Shown: positions 16,440-25,158, numbered from the stretch's first letter. The stretch is DNA of 64,000 nucleotides from UMGS1532 sp045594795 (GCA_045594795.1 JAZNZF010000014.1:1-64000), one strand, 5' to 3'. Notes: a model not told the origin generated them from the letters alone. Translations and numbers: made by a program.

Positions 16440-18953
16440 ATGGCATTTACAGATTATAACTGTAAAAAGTCACCGCGCATAACATCACTTATAGATAATA
16501 TGCTTTCGGTAACACCTCAAATCGAGGCAGACCGTGGTGTCCTTTTAACAGAGTCTTATCGCGCTACAGAGGGCGAACCTATGGTAACACGTAGGGCTAA
16601 GGCTTTTGCACATATCCTTAAAAATATTCCAATAACAATAAGACCGTTAGAGTTAATTGTCGGTAGCTCTACACGTCTTTCGCGCGGCGCTCAGGTTTTC
16701 CCAGAGTTTTCGTGCGAGTGGATAGAAGACGAGTTCCAGACTATCGCAACACGTGAGGCTGACCCATTCTATATATCAGAAGAAACTAAGTCGCAGCTTC
16801 ACGAGGTATTTAAATATTGGAAGGGTAGAACAACAAGCGAGCTTGCTACCTCTTATATGACAGATGCAACCTTGCTTGCTATCGACCACAATGTGTTCAC
16901 CGTTGGCAACTATTTTTATAACGGCATCGGTCACGTTAGCGTAGACTATGCAAAGGTTTTAAAGATTGGTTATAAAGGTATTATCGAAGAAGCAAAGCAG
17001 CAGCTTGCAACCTTCGATGTATCAGATGCTGAGTATCCTAAAAAGAGCCATTTCTTAAATGCTGTAATAATCAGCTGCGAGGCTGCTATTATGTACGCTA
17101 ATCGTTATGCCGAATTAGCAGAAGGGGAGGCTGCAAGGTGCTCTGAGCCTTCACGCAAAGCCGAGTTTTTGGTAATTGCAGAGAACTGTAGAAAAGTTCC
17201 AAAAAACGGTGCTACAAGCTTTTACGAGGCTTGCCAATCATTCTGGTTCGTTCAACAGCTAATTCAAATTGAATCGAACGGTCACTCTATTTCGCCCGGC
17301 CGTTTCGACCAATATATGTACCCTTACTTTAAGGCCGACTTGGATAGCGGCAAAATAACACCCGAATTTGCACAAGAACTAATCGATTGTATTTGGGTAA
17401 AGCTTAACGATGTTAGCAAATGTCGTGATGCCGCTTCTGCTAAGGGCTTTGCAGGCTATAGCCTTTTCCAAAACCTTATAGCAGGTGGCCAAACATCAGA
17501 GGGTATAGACGCTACAAACGATGTTTCGTTTATGTGTTTGCAGGCTTCCTTACATACGCTCTTGCCTGGACCGTCACTATCAATTAGGGTTTGGAACAAA
17601 AGCCCGCAAGAGTTTTTGCTTAAGGCTGCCGAGGTTACGAGGACAGGTATTGGCTTGCCTGCTTATTATAACGACGAGGTTATCATTCCTGCGCTTATTA
17701 ATCGCGGATTAACTATCGAAGACGCAAGAGATTTCTGTATAATCGGTTGCGTTGAGCCACAAAAACCTGGTAAAACAGATGGTTGGCACGATGCTGCGTT
17801 CTTTAATATGTGCCGTCCGTTAGAGTTTGTTTTCTCAAACGGTGTCGATAATGGCAAACAGGTTGGTCCAATCACTGGCGATGTAACCAAGTTTACAAGC
17901 TTCCAACAATTCGTTGAAGCCTTCCAAACACAAACAAACTACTTTATTAACCTTATGGTTAATGCCGATAACGCTATCGACTTTGCCCATGCCGAACGTT
18001 GCCCGCTACCATTCCTTTCTTCAATGGTAGACGATTGTATCTCGGTTGGCAAATCGGTGCAAGAGGGCGGTGCGCATTATAACTTCACCGGTCCTCAGGG
18101 CTTTGGTGTGGCTAATATTGCCGATGCAATGTACGCTATTCGCGAGCTTGTATTTAAACAAAAGAAATACACCCTTGCCGATTTCAAAGCTGCGTTGCAA
18201 TCTAACTTTGGCGAAGATAACGATATTGGTAAAATCACAGTAATCGTTGCCAACAAGCTTCGCGAAAACGGCATAACACCTACTGCTCAAGATATTGAAA
18301 CCATCTGTCGCACAGTAGCCGAGGGTGTAAATGTAGGCGATAATGCAATGCACAAGCAACTACGTGAAGACATCCTAAGCTTAGAAAAGTTTGGTAATGA
18401 TAATGCCGATATCGACGCACTTGCACGCGAAATGGCATATACATACACAAAACCGTTAGAAAAATACAAGAACCCACGTGGTGGTGCATATCAAGCGGGC
18501 TTGTATCCCGTATCCGCAAACGTGCCTTTGGGTGCACAAACGGGTGCTACACCTGATGGCCGTTTAGCTTTCACTCCTGTTGCCGATGGTGTTTCGCCAT
18601 CCGCAGGTGCCGATAAAAACGGACCTACTGCTGCCGCAAACTCGGTAGCTAAGTTAGACCACTATATTGCTTCTAACGGAACACTATATAATATGAAATT
18701 CCATCCGTCTGCACTTTCGGGCAAACAGGGCCTTAACAGCTTTGTTGCTTTAATACGTTCGTATTTCGACCAAAAGGGCAGTCACGTTCAGTTTAACGTT
18801 GTAAGCCGTGAAACCTTGCTCGATGCTCAAAAGCATCCCGAGAACTATAAATCATTAGTTGTTAGGGTTGCGGGCTACAGCGCATTGTTTACAACACTAT
18901 CACGTTCTTTACAAGACGATATTATTAACCGTACAGAGCAAAGCGGATTCTAA
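16440..18953 (+). CDS. glycyl radical diol dehydratase (probable 1,2-propanediol dehydratase)
   Basis: B12-independent dehydratase that converts 1,2-propanediol (or glycerol) to an aldehyde. The 837-residue protein has the catalytic Cys at about residue 437 in GCVEPQ and the radical Gly at about 812 in RVAGYSA. The Cys-Val-Glu motif is shared by glycerol, propanediol and choline enzymes; the neighbouring aldolase, PduP and PduL favour propanediol. There is no long N-terminal extension, so encapsulation must use another signal or a partner. The activase gene follows immediately. In air the radical form would be cleaved at the Gly, consistent with a strict anaerobe. Confidence 0.93.
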   Translation: MAFTDYNCKKSPRITSLIDNMLSVTPQIEADRGVLLTESYRATEGEPMVTRRAKAFAHILKNIPITIRPLELIVGSSTRLSRGAQVFPEFSCEWIEDEFQTIATREADPFYISEETKSQLHEVFKYWKGRTTSELATSYMTDATLLAIDHNVFTVGNYFYNGIGHVSVDYAKVLKIGYKGIIEEAKQQLATFDVSDAEYPKKSHFLNAVIISCEAAIMYANRYAELAEGEAARCSEPSRKAEFLVIAENCRKVPKNGATSFYEACQSFWFVQQLIQIESNGHSISPGRFDQYMYPYFKADLDSGKITPEFAQELIDCIWVKLNDVSKCRDAASAKGFAGYSLFQNLIAGGQTSEGIDATNDVSFMCLQASLHTLLPGPSLSIRVWNKSPQEFLLKAAEVTRTGIGLPAYYNDEVIIPALINRGLTIEDARDFCIIGCVEPQKPGKTDGWHDAAFFNMCRPLEFVFSNGVDNGKQVGPITGDVTKFTSFQQFVEAFQTQTNYFINLMVNADNAIDFAHAERCPLPFLSSMVDDCISVGKSVQEGGAHYNFTGPQGFGVANIADAMYAIRELVFKQKKYTLADFKAALQSNFGEDNDIGKITVIVANKLRENGITPTAQDIETICRTVAEGVNVGDNAMHKQLREDILSLEKFGNDNADIDALAREMAYTYTKPLEKYKNPRGGAYQAGLYPVSANVPLGAQTGATPDGRLAFTPVADGVSPSAGADKNGPTAAANSVAKLDHYIASNGTLYNMKFHPSALSGKQGLNSFVALIRSYFDQKGSHVQFNVVSRETLLDAQKHPENYKSLVVRVAGYSALFTTLSRSLQDDIINRTEQSGF

Positions 18954-18969
18954 AAAAGGAGGGCTACCG

Positions 18970-19764
18970 TTGGGGGAAGATTTGCTTAACGTTAAGGGTC
19001 GCATTTTCGACATACAACGATTTTCTATTCACGATGGCCCGGGTATCCGCACAATAGTTTTCTTTAAAGGTTGTGCTTTACGTTGTCGTTGGTGTTGCAA
19101 TCCTGAATCGCAACATTCTAAAATAGAAACTATGACCGATGATAATGGTAAAATTACCGTTTTTGGTAAAGACGTAACCGTTGGCGAGGTTATGCAAACC
19201 GTTTTAAAAGACCGTCCATATTATAGGCGTTCGGGCGGTGGCATAACACTTTCGGGTGGCGAGTTTTTATTTCAACCCGATTTTGCCGAAGGATTGCTAA
19301 AAACCTCTGTCGATGAGGGTATAAGCACCGCGGTTGAGACCACGTCTTTTGCACAGTTTTCTGTAATCGAACGCGTGTTGCCTTATATTGATAATTACCT
19401 TATGGATATAAAGCATGTAGACCCAATTAAACATAAAATGTTTACCACGCAGTCGAATGAAATAATTTTAGAAAACGCAAAAAAAATAGCACCCATAGCG
19501 CGCCGTATGGTTGTGCGCGTGCCGGTAGTTCCTACCTTTAATGATACTAAAGAGGAAATACGCGCCATAGCACAGTTTGCCGCAACGCTAAAGGGTGTAG
19601 AGGAAATCCATCTGTTGCCTTATCATAGGCTTGGACAGGATAAATACAGATGGCTTGGCAGGGAATACACCTTGCCCGAAATTACACCGCCTACCGCAGA
19701 AAAGATGCTTGAATTGTTAAATGAAGCTCAAAAAAGCGGACTTAAATGTCAGATTGGCGGATAA
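18970..19764 (+). CDS. glycyl radical enzyme activase (radical SAM)
   Basis: Generates the glycyl radical on the dehydratase using S-adenosylmethionine and a [4Fe-4S] cluster. The CX3CX2C motif is at Cys 35, 39 and 42, preceded by SIHDGPGIRT. GGG-TLSGGE follows near residue 92. At 264 residues it is short: the two-cluster ferredoxin-like insert found after the radical SAM motif in activases such as that of glycerol dehydratase is absent, so it resembles PflA in build. The start is TTG at 18970, just after AAAAGGAGGG; an upstream start at 18859 would overlap the dehydratase by 95 bases. Confidence 0.92.
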   Translation: MGEDLLNVKGRIFDIQRFSIHDGPGIRTIVFFKGCALRCRWCCNPESQHSKIETMTDDNGKITVFGKDVTVGEVMQTVLKDRPYYRRSGGGITLSGGEFLFQPDFAEGLLKTSVDEGISTAVETTSFAQFSVIERVLPYIDNYLMDIKHVDPIKHKMFTTQSNEIILENAKKIAPIARRMVVRVPVVPTFNDTKEEIRAIAQFAATLKGVEEIHLLPYHRLGQDKYRWLGREYTLPEITPPTAEKMLELLNEAQKSGLKCQIGG

Positions 19765-19795
19765 CATTAAATTACTTAGAAAGGAGACAAGCGAA

Positions 19796-20731
19796 ATGAA
19801 AATCTACACTAAAGCCGGCGATAACGGTAAAAGTAGTACCATTACTCGCACCTCTCTTTCTAAAGATAGCCCCATTTTCGCACTACTTGGTGATTTAGAC
19901 GAGCTCGGTAGCACCTTAGGCCTTGCAAAAAGCAAAGTCACAAACGGTGTAGTCGAGATAATTGAACAGCTACAAAGTGATATTATAGCTTTAAGCGGCG
20001 AGGTTGCAGGTGGAAAAAAGTTCGCAACCAAAACTGAAACTGAAAAACTTGAGTCATGTATAGATTCTATTGAATTTGCTACCAAAGGTTTTGAGGGATT
20101 TGTGCTTTCGGGTAAAACCGAGGGCGGCGCTTTACTCGACGTTGCAAGAACTATAGCACGCAGGGCAGAACGTTCTGCAGTTACAGCGCAGCAACGTGGT
20201 GGAATCACTAAAGAGCTTTTAGCTTGGCTTAACCGTTTATCAGATTTGCTTTACGTTTTAGCAAGGCTTGTTGATAGCTCAGTTAAACACCAAGCAAAAC
20301 CTAACACCGTAAGCGGAGTAGTAGAGGGCTTATGTGATATGGCAACTAAGCTTTGCACCGAGATACGCAAGTATGCAAAATCCAAAGGTGTAAGTGTAGT
20401 GGTTGCGGTGTGTGATGCAGGGGGCAACTTAATTGCTTTCGAAAGAGGAGAGGATGCATATATTGCAAGTACCGATATTGCAATAAATAAAGCCTTCACC
20501 TCAGCATCCTTAAAAATGTCTACTAAAGAGGTTGGTAAGCTTGCTCAGCCTGGCGCCTCTTTATATGGAATTCAGTTTACAAACGGCGGTAAAATCGTTA
20601 TTTTCGGTGGTGGTGAACCACTTTACAAAAACGGTGTTATCGTTGGTGCACTTGGTGTAAGCGGCGGTACGGCTGAAGAGGATACCGCATTCGCCGAATA
20701 CGGTGCTAACTATTTTGAAAAGGAGATGTAA
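19796..20731 (+). CDS. pduO: PduO-like protein: cobalamin adenosyltransferase domain plus GlcG/PduO-C domain
   Basis: The N-terminal domain (about 1-175) is of the PduO ATP:cob(I)alamin adenosyltransferase type: YTKAGDNG, DLDELGS, ARTIARRAER near 120 and LNRLSDLLYVLAR near 150. The C-terminal domain (about 185-311) is the GlcG/HbpS-like PduO-C domain, with a heme or flavin role in other systems. In classical Pdu compartments this enzyme makes adenosylcobalamin for a B12 diol dehydratase, but here the dehydratase is a glycyl radical enzyme. It may feed another B12 enzyme, be vestigial, or have a different role. ATG at 19796 follows AAAGGAGAC. Confidence 0.88.
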   Translation: MKIYTKAGDNGKSSTITRTSLSKDSPIFALLGDLDELGSTLGLAKSKVTNGVVEIIEQLQSDIIALSGEVAGGKKFATKTETEKLESCIDSIEFATKGFEGFVLSGKTEGGALLDVARTIARRAERSAVTAQQRGGITKELLAWLNRLSDLLYVLARLVDSSVKHQAKPNTVSGVVEGLCDMATKLCTEIRKYAKSKGVSVVVAVCDAGGNLIAFERGEDAYIASTDIAINKAFTSASLKMSTKEVGKLAQPGASLYGIQFTNGGKIVIFGGGEPLYKNGVIVGALGVSGGTAEEDTAFAEYGANYFEKEM

Positions 20732-20734
20732 AAA

Positions 20735-22195
20735 ATGGCTCTTAACATAAGCGAAGCTGATATTGCTAAAATCGTGCAAAATGTATTAAACACAATGCCA
20801 GAGGCGGCAAGTCAGCCCACAGCCCCTGCCGATTGGGACTCTACCCAGTATAAAGGCCGCAAGTTCATTGGCGTATACGACGATATGAACGAGGCAATTA
20901 TCGCAGCCGCGGCAGGCTATAAGGCGGTACGCGCAATGTCGGTTGCAGAGCGCGAGAAAATCGTTACAGAAATTCGTCGTCTTACCCGTGAAGAAGCCGA
21001 AATTATGGGTGTTTTAGGTGTTGCTGAAACCGGAATGGGTAGGGCAGACCACAAAAAAGCAAAGCATCTTTTGGTTGCTAATAAAACCCCAGGTACAGAG
21101 GATATAATTTCTAATGCTAAAACCGGTGACGACGGCTTAACCTTAATAGAAATGGCACCATTCGGTGTAGTTGGTGCAATAACACCAAGTACAAACCCAA
21201 GTGAAACCGTAATATGTAACAGTATCGGTATGATAGTTGCGGGTAACGGCGTTGTTTTCAACCCACACCCTAATGCTATTGCTACTTCGAACTATGCGGT
21301 TGACCTTGTAAATCGCGCAAGCAGACTTGCAGGCGGCCCCGATGTGCTTGTATGCTCAATGGTGAAGCCTACACTTGATACAGCAAAAATTATGCAAACA
21401 CACCCACTTATAAAGTTGCTTGTATGCACAGGCGGCCCAGGTGTTGTTAGGGCAGTGCTTTCTTCGGGTAAAAAGGCGATAGGCGCAGGTGCAGGTAACC
21501 CACCCGTTATAGTTGATGATACTGCTGATATTAAAAAGGCAGGTAAGGATATTATCGATGGTTGTACTTTTGATAATAACCTACCTTGTATTGCCGAAAA
21601 AGAAGTTTTTGCTTTCTCAAATATTGCAGATGCATTAATTGCAGAAATGCTTAAAAACGGTGCATATAAAATTAATACCCAACAGGCAGCAAAATTAGCA
21701 TCAATTGTGCTTGATGAAAAGCAGACCAAAGACGGTAGAACAGTTAAAGTAGTTAACCGCCACTGCGTTGGTAGAGATGCTTCGGTGCTGCTCTCTAAAA
21801 TAGGTATTAATGTTGGACCCGAGGTGCGTTGCATCATCTGTGAAACCGACTTTATGCACGACTTCGTTCAAGAGGAACTTATGATGCCGATTCTCCCTAT
21901 CGTTAGGGTAGCTAATATTGACGAGGCTATCGACCTCGCAGTTAAGGCAGAGCACGGCAACCGTCATACCGCACATATGCACTCAAAGAATATTGATAAC
22001 CTAACAAGGTTTGCACGTGCGGTTGAAACAACAATTTTCGTTAAAAATGCACCCTCTTATGCAGGTATAGGCTTTGGTGGCGAAGGTCATACAACCTTTA
22101 CTATTGCAGGACCTACGGGTGAGGGTATCACATCAGCTAAAAGCTTTACACGTCAGCGCCGTTGCGTTATGGCAGACAGCTTTAGAATAATATAA
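20735..22195 (+). CDS. pduP: CoA-acylating propionaldehyde dehydrogenase
   Basis: Oxidises propanal to propionyl-CoA with NAD+ inside the compartment. The 486-residue aldehyde dehydrogenase has the catalytic Cys at about residue 285 (NNLPCIAEK), preceded by the cofactor loop GAGAGNPPV. Residues 4-18 (NISEADIAKIVQNVL) form an amphipathic helix followed by a Pro/Ala-rich linker: a typical PduP-type encapsulation peptide, with close parallels at the N-termini of the alcohol dehydrogenase and PduL of this locus. ATG follows AAGGAG across the pduO stop. Confidence 0.95.
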   Translation: MALNISEADIAKIVQNVLNTMPEAASQPTAPADWDSTQYKGRKFIGVYDDMNEAIIAAAAGYKAVRAMSVAEREKIVTEIRRLTREEAEIMGVLGVAETGMGRADHKKAKHLLVANKTPGTEDIISNAKTGDDGLTLIEMAPFGVVGAITPSTNPSETVICNSIGMIVAGNGVVFNPHPNAIATSNYAVDLVNRASRLAGGPDVLVCSMVKPTLDTAKIMQTHPLIKLLVCTGGPGVVRAVLSSGKKAIGAGAGNPPVIVDDTADIKKAGKDIIDGCTFDNNLPCIAEKEVFAFSNIADALIAEMLKNGAYKINTQQAAKLASIVLDEKQTKDGRTVKVVNRHCVGRDASVLLSKIGINVGPEVRCIICETDFMHDFVQEELMMPILPIVRVANIDEAIDLAVKAEHGNRHTAHMHSKNIDNLTRFARAVETTIFVKNAPSYAGIGFGGEGHTTFTIAGPTGEGITSAKSFTRQRRCVMADSFRII

Positions 22196-22217
22196 AACTG
22201 TAAAGGAGATATAAAAT

Positions 22218-23426
22218 ATGGATTTAAGTTCAGCACAGGTTGAAAGCATTGTGCGTCAGGTTATTTCCGAAATGAGTGGAAACGGCGCTGCTGCAACTAC
22301 ATCTGCAGGTGTTCCTAAAACCGGCAAGGTTGCAACCTTGGTAGAGCCTAAAAACATTGTTGTTAAGGAATATCCCATTCCAAGAATTGGCGACGATGAT
22401 ATACTTGTTCGTGTTGAAGGCTGTGGCGTATGCGGTACAGACGTTCACGAATGGAAGGGTGACCCATTTGGCCTTTGCCCTGTAACCTTAGGACACGAAG
22501 GTACGGGTGAGGTTGTTGCACTTGGTAAAAACATTAAGTGCGATACTGCAGGTAATCCTATAAAGGTTGGAGATAAGCTTGTTACATCGGTTATCAGCTG
22601 TGGCGAGTGTCCCATCTGTCGTATGCATCCTGCAAACACAAACCTTTGCGATAAGCAAGGTATCTTCGGTTTAATTCAAGATACCGAGGCACATCATTTC
22701 GCAGGTTGGTTTGGTACCCACTTACATATTACAGGTAAGGGCGCAACTTACTTTGTTGTTAACGACCTAAACGTTAAAGAGCGTATGCTTTTAGAGCTTG
22801 CTGCAGTTTGCGTACACGCATTAAAGCAGGGCAATACAACAGGTCTTATCAATTTTGGTAGCAAGGTTCTTTTACAGGGCTGCGGTCCTGTTGGACTTAT
22901 GATGTTAGCTGTTCTACGTGCGGCAGGTGTAAATCACATCATCGCAGTTGACGGTTCTGAAAAACGTTTGGAAATGGCTAAAAAGCTTGGTGCAAAAACC
23001 ACCATTAACTTTAGAGATTCAAATGCAGACACTATCGAAAAACGTGTTGCATTAGTAAAGCAAGCAACCGGCATTGGTGTTGACTTTGCATATCAATGTA
23101 CAGGTGTTCCTGCAGCGGCGGCTGATATTTATCAGTACATTCGTCGTGGCGGCGGACTTTGCGAAATGGGCTTCTTTGTTGATAACGGCGAGTACTCAAT
23201 TAATCCTCACATAGCAATGTGTAATAAAGAAATTCACATTGTTGGTTCTTGGGATTATAGCGCAGACGATTATCCAACAACCGTTGCCTTCTTAAAACAG
23301 GCAAGGGAAATGAAAATCCCCATCGAAGATTTAATTACTCATTCCTTCCCTCTGGATAAGCTTAACGAGGCTATGGAGGTAAACATTGCACAAAAAGGCA
23401 TCAAGGTCTGCTACGTTGCAGAATAA
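22218..23426 (+). CDS. zinc-dependent alcohol dehydrogenase with encapsulation peptide
   Basis: Medium-chain (MDR) dehydrogenase, probably regenerating NAD+ by reducing propanal to 1-propanol, or reducing lactaldehyde to 1,2-propanediol. Catalytic zinc ligands are in GCGVCGTDVHEW and LGHEGTGEV; four structural-zinc Cys lie in ISCGECPICRMH and NLCDKQG; the Rossmann motif is GCGPVGLM near residue 225. The first 40 residues are an extra segment: helix SSAQVESIVRQVISEM plus a Gly/Ala/Thr linker, an encapsulation peptide nearly identical to that of PduL. Classical Pdu systems use an iron-type enzyme (PduQ) for this step. Confidence 0.92.
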   Translation: MDLSSAQVESIVRQVISEMSGNGAAATTSAGVPKTGKVATLVEPKNIVVKEYPIPRIGDDDILVRVEGCGVCGTDVHEWKGDPFGLCPVTLGHEGTGEVVALGKNIKCDTAGNPIKVGDKLVTSVISCGECPICRMHPANTNLCDKQGIFGLIQDTEAHHFAGWFGTHLHITGKGATYFVVNDLNVKERMLLELAAVCVHALKQGNTTGLINFGSKVLLQGCGPVGLMMLAVLRAAGVNHIIAVDGSEKRLEMAKKLGAKTTINFRDSNADTIEKRVALVKQATGIGVDFAYQCTGVPAAAADIYQYIRRGGGLCEMGFFVDNGEYSINPHIAMCNKEIHIVGSWDYSADDYPTTVAFLKQAREMKIPIEDLITHSFPLDKLNEAMEVNIAQKGIKVCYVAE

Positions 23427-23438
23427 TAGGTGACTGAT

Positions 23439-23759
23439 ATGGATGCACTTGGAATGTTAGAGGTCATGGGTTTTACTACAGCTGTTGTAGCTGCCGATGC
23501 TATAGCTAAAGCGGGCGATGTTAAAATTTTAGCGCTCGACCGTAATAAGCCTGCAAACGGCGACGCTGCAAAAGTGCCACTGCTAATGACGGTTAAGTTT
23601 TCTGGCAGTGTGGCAGCAGTTGAGGCTGGACTTGAAGCGGGTATAAAGGAAGCGAAAGACCGCGACCTTTATATAACTTCAAAAATTATCAGTCGCGTAG
23701 CACCCGATACCGAGTATATGGCAAATCTTAATGCCCTTGGCAGAGATAAGTTAAGATAG
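23439..23759 (+). CDS. BMC-H shell protein (divergent)
   Basis: A single Pfam00936-type BMC domain of 106 residues (DALGMLEVMGFTTAVVAADAI at its start). It is clearly diverged from the other BMC-H proteins here: its beta region is longer (LDRNKPANGDAAKVP) and its C-terminus (SRVAPDTEYMANLNALG) differs, so its pore chemistry may also differ. The ATG at 23439 has an AGGTG site; a GTG at 23430 is the alternative. It follows the alcohol dehydrogenase after 12 bases. Confidence 0.88.
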   Translation: MDALGMLEVMGFTTAVVAADAIAKAGDVKILALDRNKPANGDAAKVPLLMTVKFSGSVAAVEAGLEAGIKEAKDRDLYITSKIISRVAPDTEYMANLNALGRDKLR

Positions 23760-23813
23760 GTTTAAAACCTTAAAATAAATAATAATAAAAATTTTTTAAA
23801 GGAGTTTTTAAAA

Positions 23814-24089
23814 ATGATGGAAGCATTAGGTATGGTAGAAACAAGAGGTCTTGTAGCAGCAATCGAGGCATCAGATGCAATGGTTAAGGCTGCAAACGTA
23901 GTACTTATCGGCTCTGAGAAAATCGGTAGCGGATTAGTAAGCGTTATGGTTCGTGGCGATGTAGGCGCTGTTAAGGCAGCAGTTGAAGCAGGCGGCTCAG
24001 CAGCTTCTGCTTTAGGCGAAGTTGTAGCAACACACGTAATTCCTCGTCCCCACGCAGACGTTGAAAAGCTTTTACCCACTTTAAAATAA
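23814..24089 (+). CDS. BMC-H shell protein, copy 1 of three near-identical paralogs
   Basis: A 91-residue hexamer-forming BMC-domain protein of PduA/PduJ type. It begins EALGMVETRGLVAAIEASDA, has pore loop KIGSGLV and ends RPHADVEKLLPTLK. It differs by one residue from each of the copies at 24597 and 24886. AAAGGAG precedes tandem ATGs at 23814 and 23817. Confidence 0.96.
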   Translation: MMEALGMVETRGLVAAIEASDAMVKAANVVLIGSEKIGSGLVSVMVRGDVGAVKAAVEAGGSAASALGEVVATHVIPRPHADVEKLLPTLK

Positions 24090-24131
24090 TCACCAAGCAC
24101 GATTAATTTTTAAGGAAAGGGGAAGTGTGGC

Positions 24132-24416
24132 ATGGAAAAAGCAATAGGTCTTTTAGAGGTGCAGGCAATGGTTACTGCTATAGCAGCGCTTGATGCAATG
24201 TGTAAAGCGGCAGAGGTTCGTTTAATCCACGTTGAAAAAAGGCTTGGCGGTAGACTGGTAACCTTGGTTATAGATGGTACTGTTTCTGATGTAACTGCGG
24301 CAACCGCGGCAGGTAAAGCAGTAGCAGAAACTGTCGGTAACGTTAAGCTGTGCGAGGTAATTGCACGCCCACACCCCGAAATTACCAAATTTCTTTATAC
24401 AGATAAATTAGATTAG
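24132..24416 (+). CDS. BMC-H shell protein, divergent
   Basis: A 94-residue single-BMC-domain protein (AIGLLEVQAMVTAIAALDAM at its start) with pore region HVEKRLGGRLV in place of KIGSGLV. It keeps the RPHPEI C-terminal element. A bulky, basic pore suggests a different permeability from the main BMC-H. It sits between copies 1 and 2 of the near-identical set. Confidence 0.92.
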   Translation: MEKAIGLLEVQAMVTAIAALDAMCKAAEVRLIHVEKRLGGRLVTLVIDGTVSDVTAATAAGKAVAETVGNVKLCEVIARPHPEITKFLYTDKLD

Positions 24417-24431
24417 TGAGGTTTAGTTACC

Positions 24432-24872
24432 ATGGCAACTAACAAAACAAACTCAACTACAGCAAAAAGCACCGGCACAAAAACAGCTGCCAAAAAGCCT
24501 GCCCCAAAGGCTGCAGCACCACAAAAACCGGTTGCAGAAACTGTAAAAACCGAGGCACCTAAAACGGTGACCAAAACTGTAAAGGAGAACAAAGTTATGA
24601 TGGAAGCATTAGGTATGGTAGAAACCAGAGGTCTTGTAGCTGCAATCGAAGCATCCGATGCAATGGTTAAGGCTGCAAACGTAGTACTTATCGGCTCTGA
24701 GAAAATCGGTAGCGGATTAGTAAGCGTTATGGTTCGCGGCGATGTAGGTGCTGTTAAGGCAGCAGTTGAAGCAGGCGGCTCAGCAGCTTCTGCATTAGGC
24801 GAAGTTGTAGCAACACACGTAATTCCACGTCCTCACAGCGACGTTGAAAAGCTTTTACCCACATTAAAATAA
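24432..24872 (+). CDS. BMC-H shell protein, copy 2, with Lys/Ala/Pro-rich N-terminal extension and internal start
   Basis: The full frame encodes 146 residues. Residues 1-55 form a low-complexity Lys/Ala/Thr/Pro-rich segment that is basic and probably disordered; residues 57-146 are a BMC-H domain almost identical to copy 1 (one Ala-to-Ser change near the end). An internal ribosome binding site (AAAGGAG at 24581-24587) precedes ATGs at 24597 and 24600, in frame, exactly where copy 1 begins. The gene may therefore yield both a tailed and a normal-length subunit. An N-terminal tail would lie on one face of the hexamer and could bind nucleic acid, cargo or a neighbouring facet; that is speculation. 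Confidence 0.88.
   Translation: MATNKTNSTTAKSTGTKTAAKKPAPKAAAPQKPVAETVKTEAPKTVTKTVKENKVMMEALGMVETRGLVAAIEASDAMVKAANVVLIGSEKIGSGLVSVMVRGDVGAVKAAVEAGGSAASALGEVVATHVIPRPHSDVEKLLPTLK
24581..24602 (+). promoter_or_regulatory. internal ribosome binding site and second start in the tailed BMC-H gene
   Basis: AAAGGAG followed by 9 bases and ATGATG, in frame with the 24432 start. It mirrors the start context of copy 1 (AAAGGAG then ATGATG). Confidence 0.7.
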
Positions 24873-24885
24873 GGAGGTTATCGTA

Positions 24886-25158
24886 ATGGAAGCATTAGGC
24901 ATGGTAGAAACCAGAGGTCTTGTAGCTGCAATCGAAGCATCTGATGCTATGGTTAAGGCTGCAAATGTAGTACTTATCGGCTCTGAGAAAATCGGTAGCG
25001 GATTAGTAAGCGTTATGGTTCGTGGCGATGTTGGTGCCGTTAAGGCAGCAGTTGAAGCAGGCGGCGCAGCAGCCTCCGCTTTGGGCGAAGTTGTGGCAAC
25101 ACACGTAATTCCTCGTCCCCACGCAGACGTTGAAAAGCTTTTACCTACTTTAAAGTAA
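24886..25158 (+). CDS. BMC-H shell protein, copy 3
   Basis: A 90-residue BMC-H protein identical to copy 1 except for Ala in place of Ser in the AGGSAAS segment and the lack of one initial Met. ATG follows TAAGGAGG, which overlaps the stop of the tailed copy. At DNA level the three copies share long identical stretches interrupted by synonymous changes, indicating recent duplication or continuing gene conversion. Confidence 0.96.
   Translation: MEALGMVETRGLVAAIEASDAMVKAANVVLIGSEKIGSGLVSVMVRGDVGAVKAAVEAGGAAASALGEVVATHVIPRPHADVEKLLPTLK

Noticed and set aside
16147..18537. Several alternative frames within the aldolase and dehydratase genes
   Set aside because: Explained by codon bias of the real genes; they overlap fully and have no family features.
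24432..25158. Near-identical BMC-H genes as an assembly error
   Set aside because: The copies differ by scattered synonymous bases, have different upstream regions and one has a unique tail, so true paralogs are more likely; long reads would settle it.
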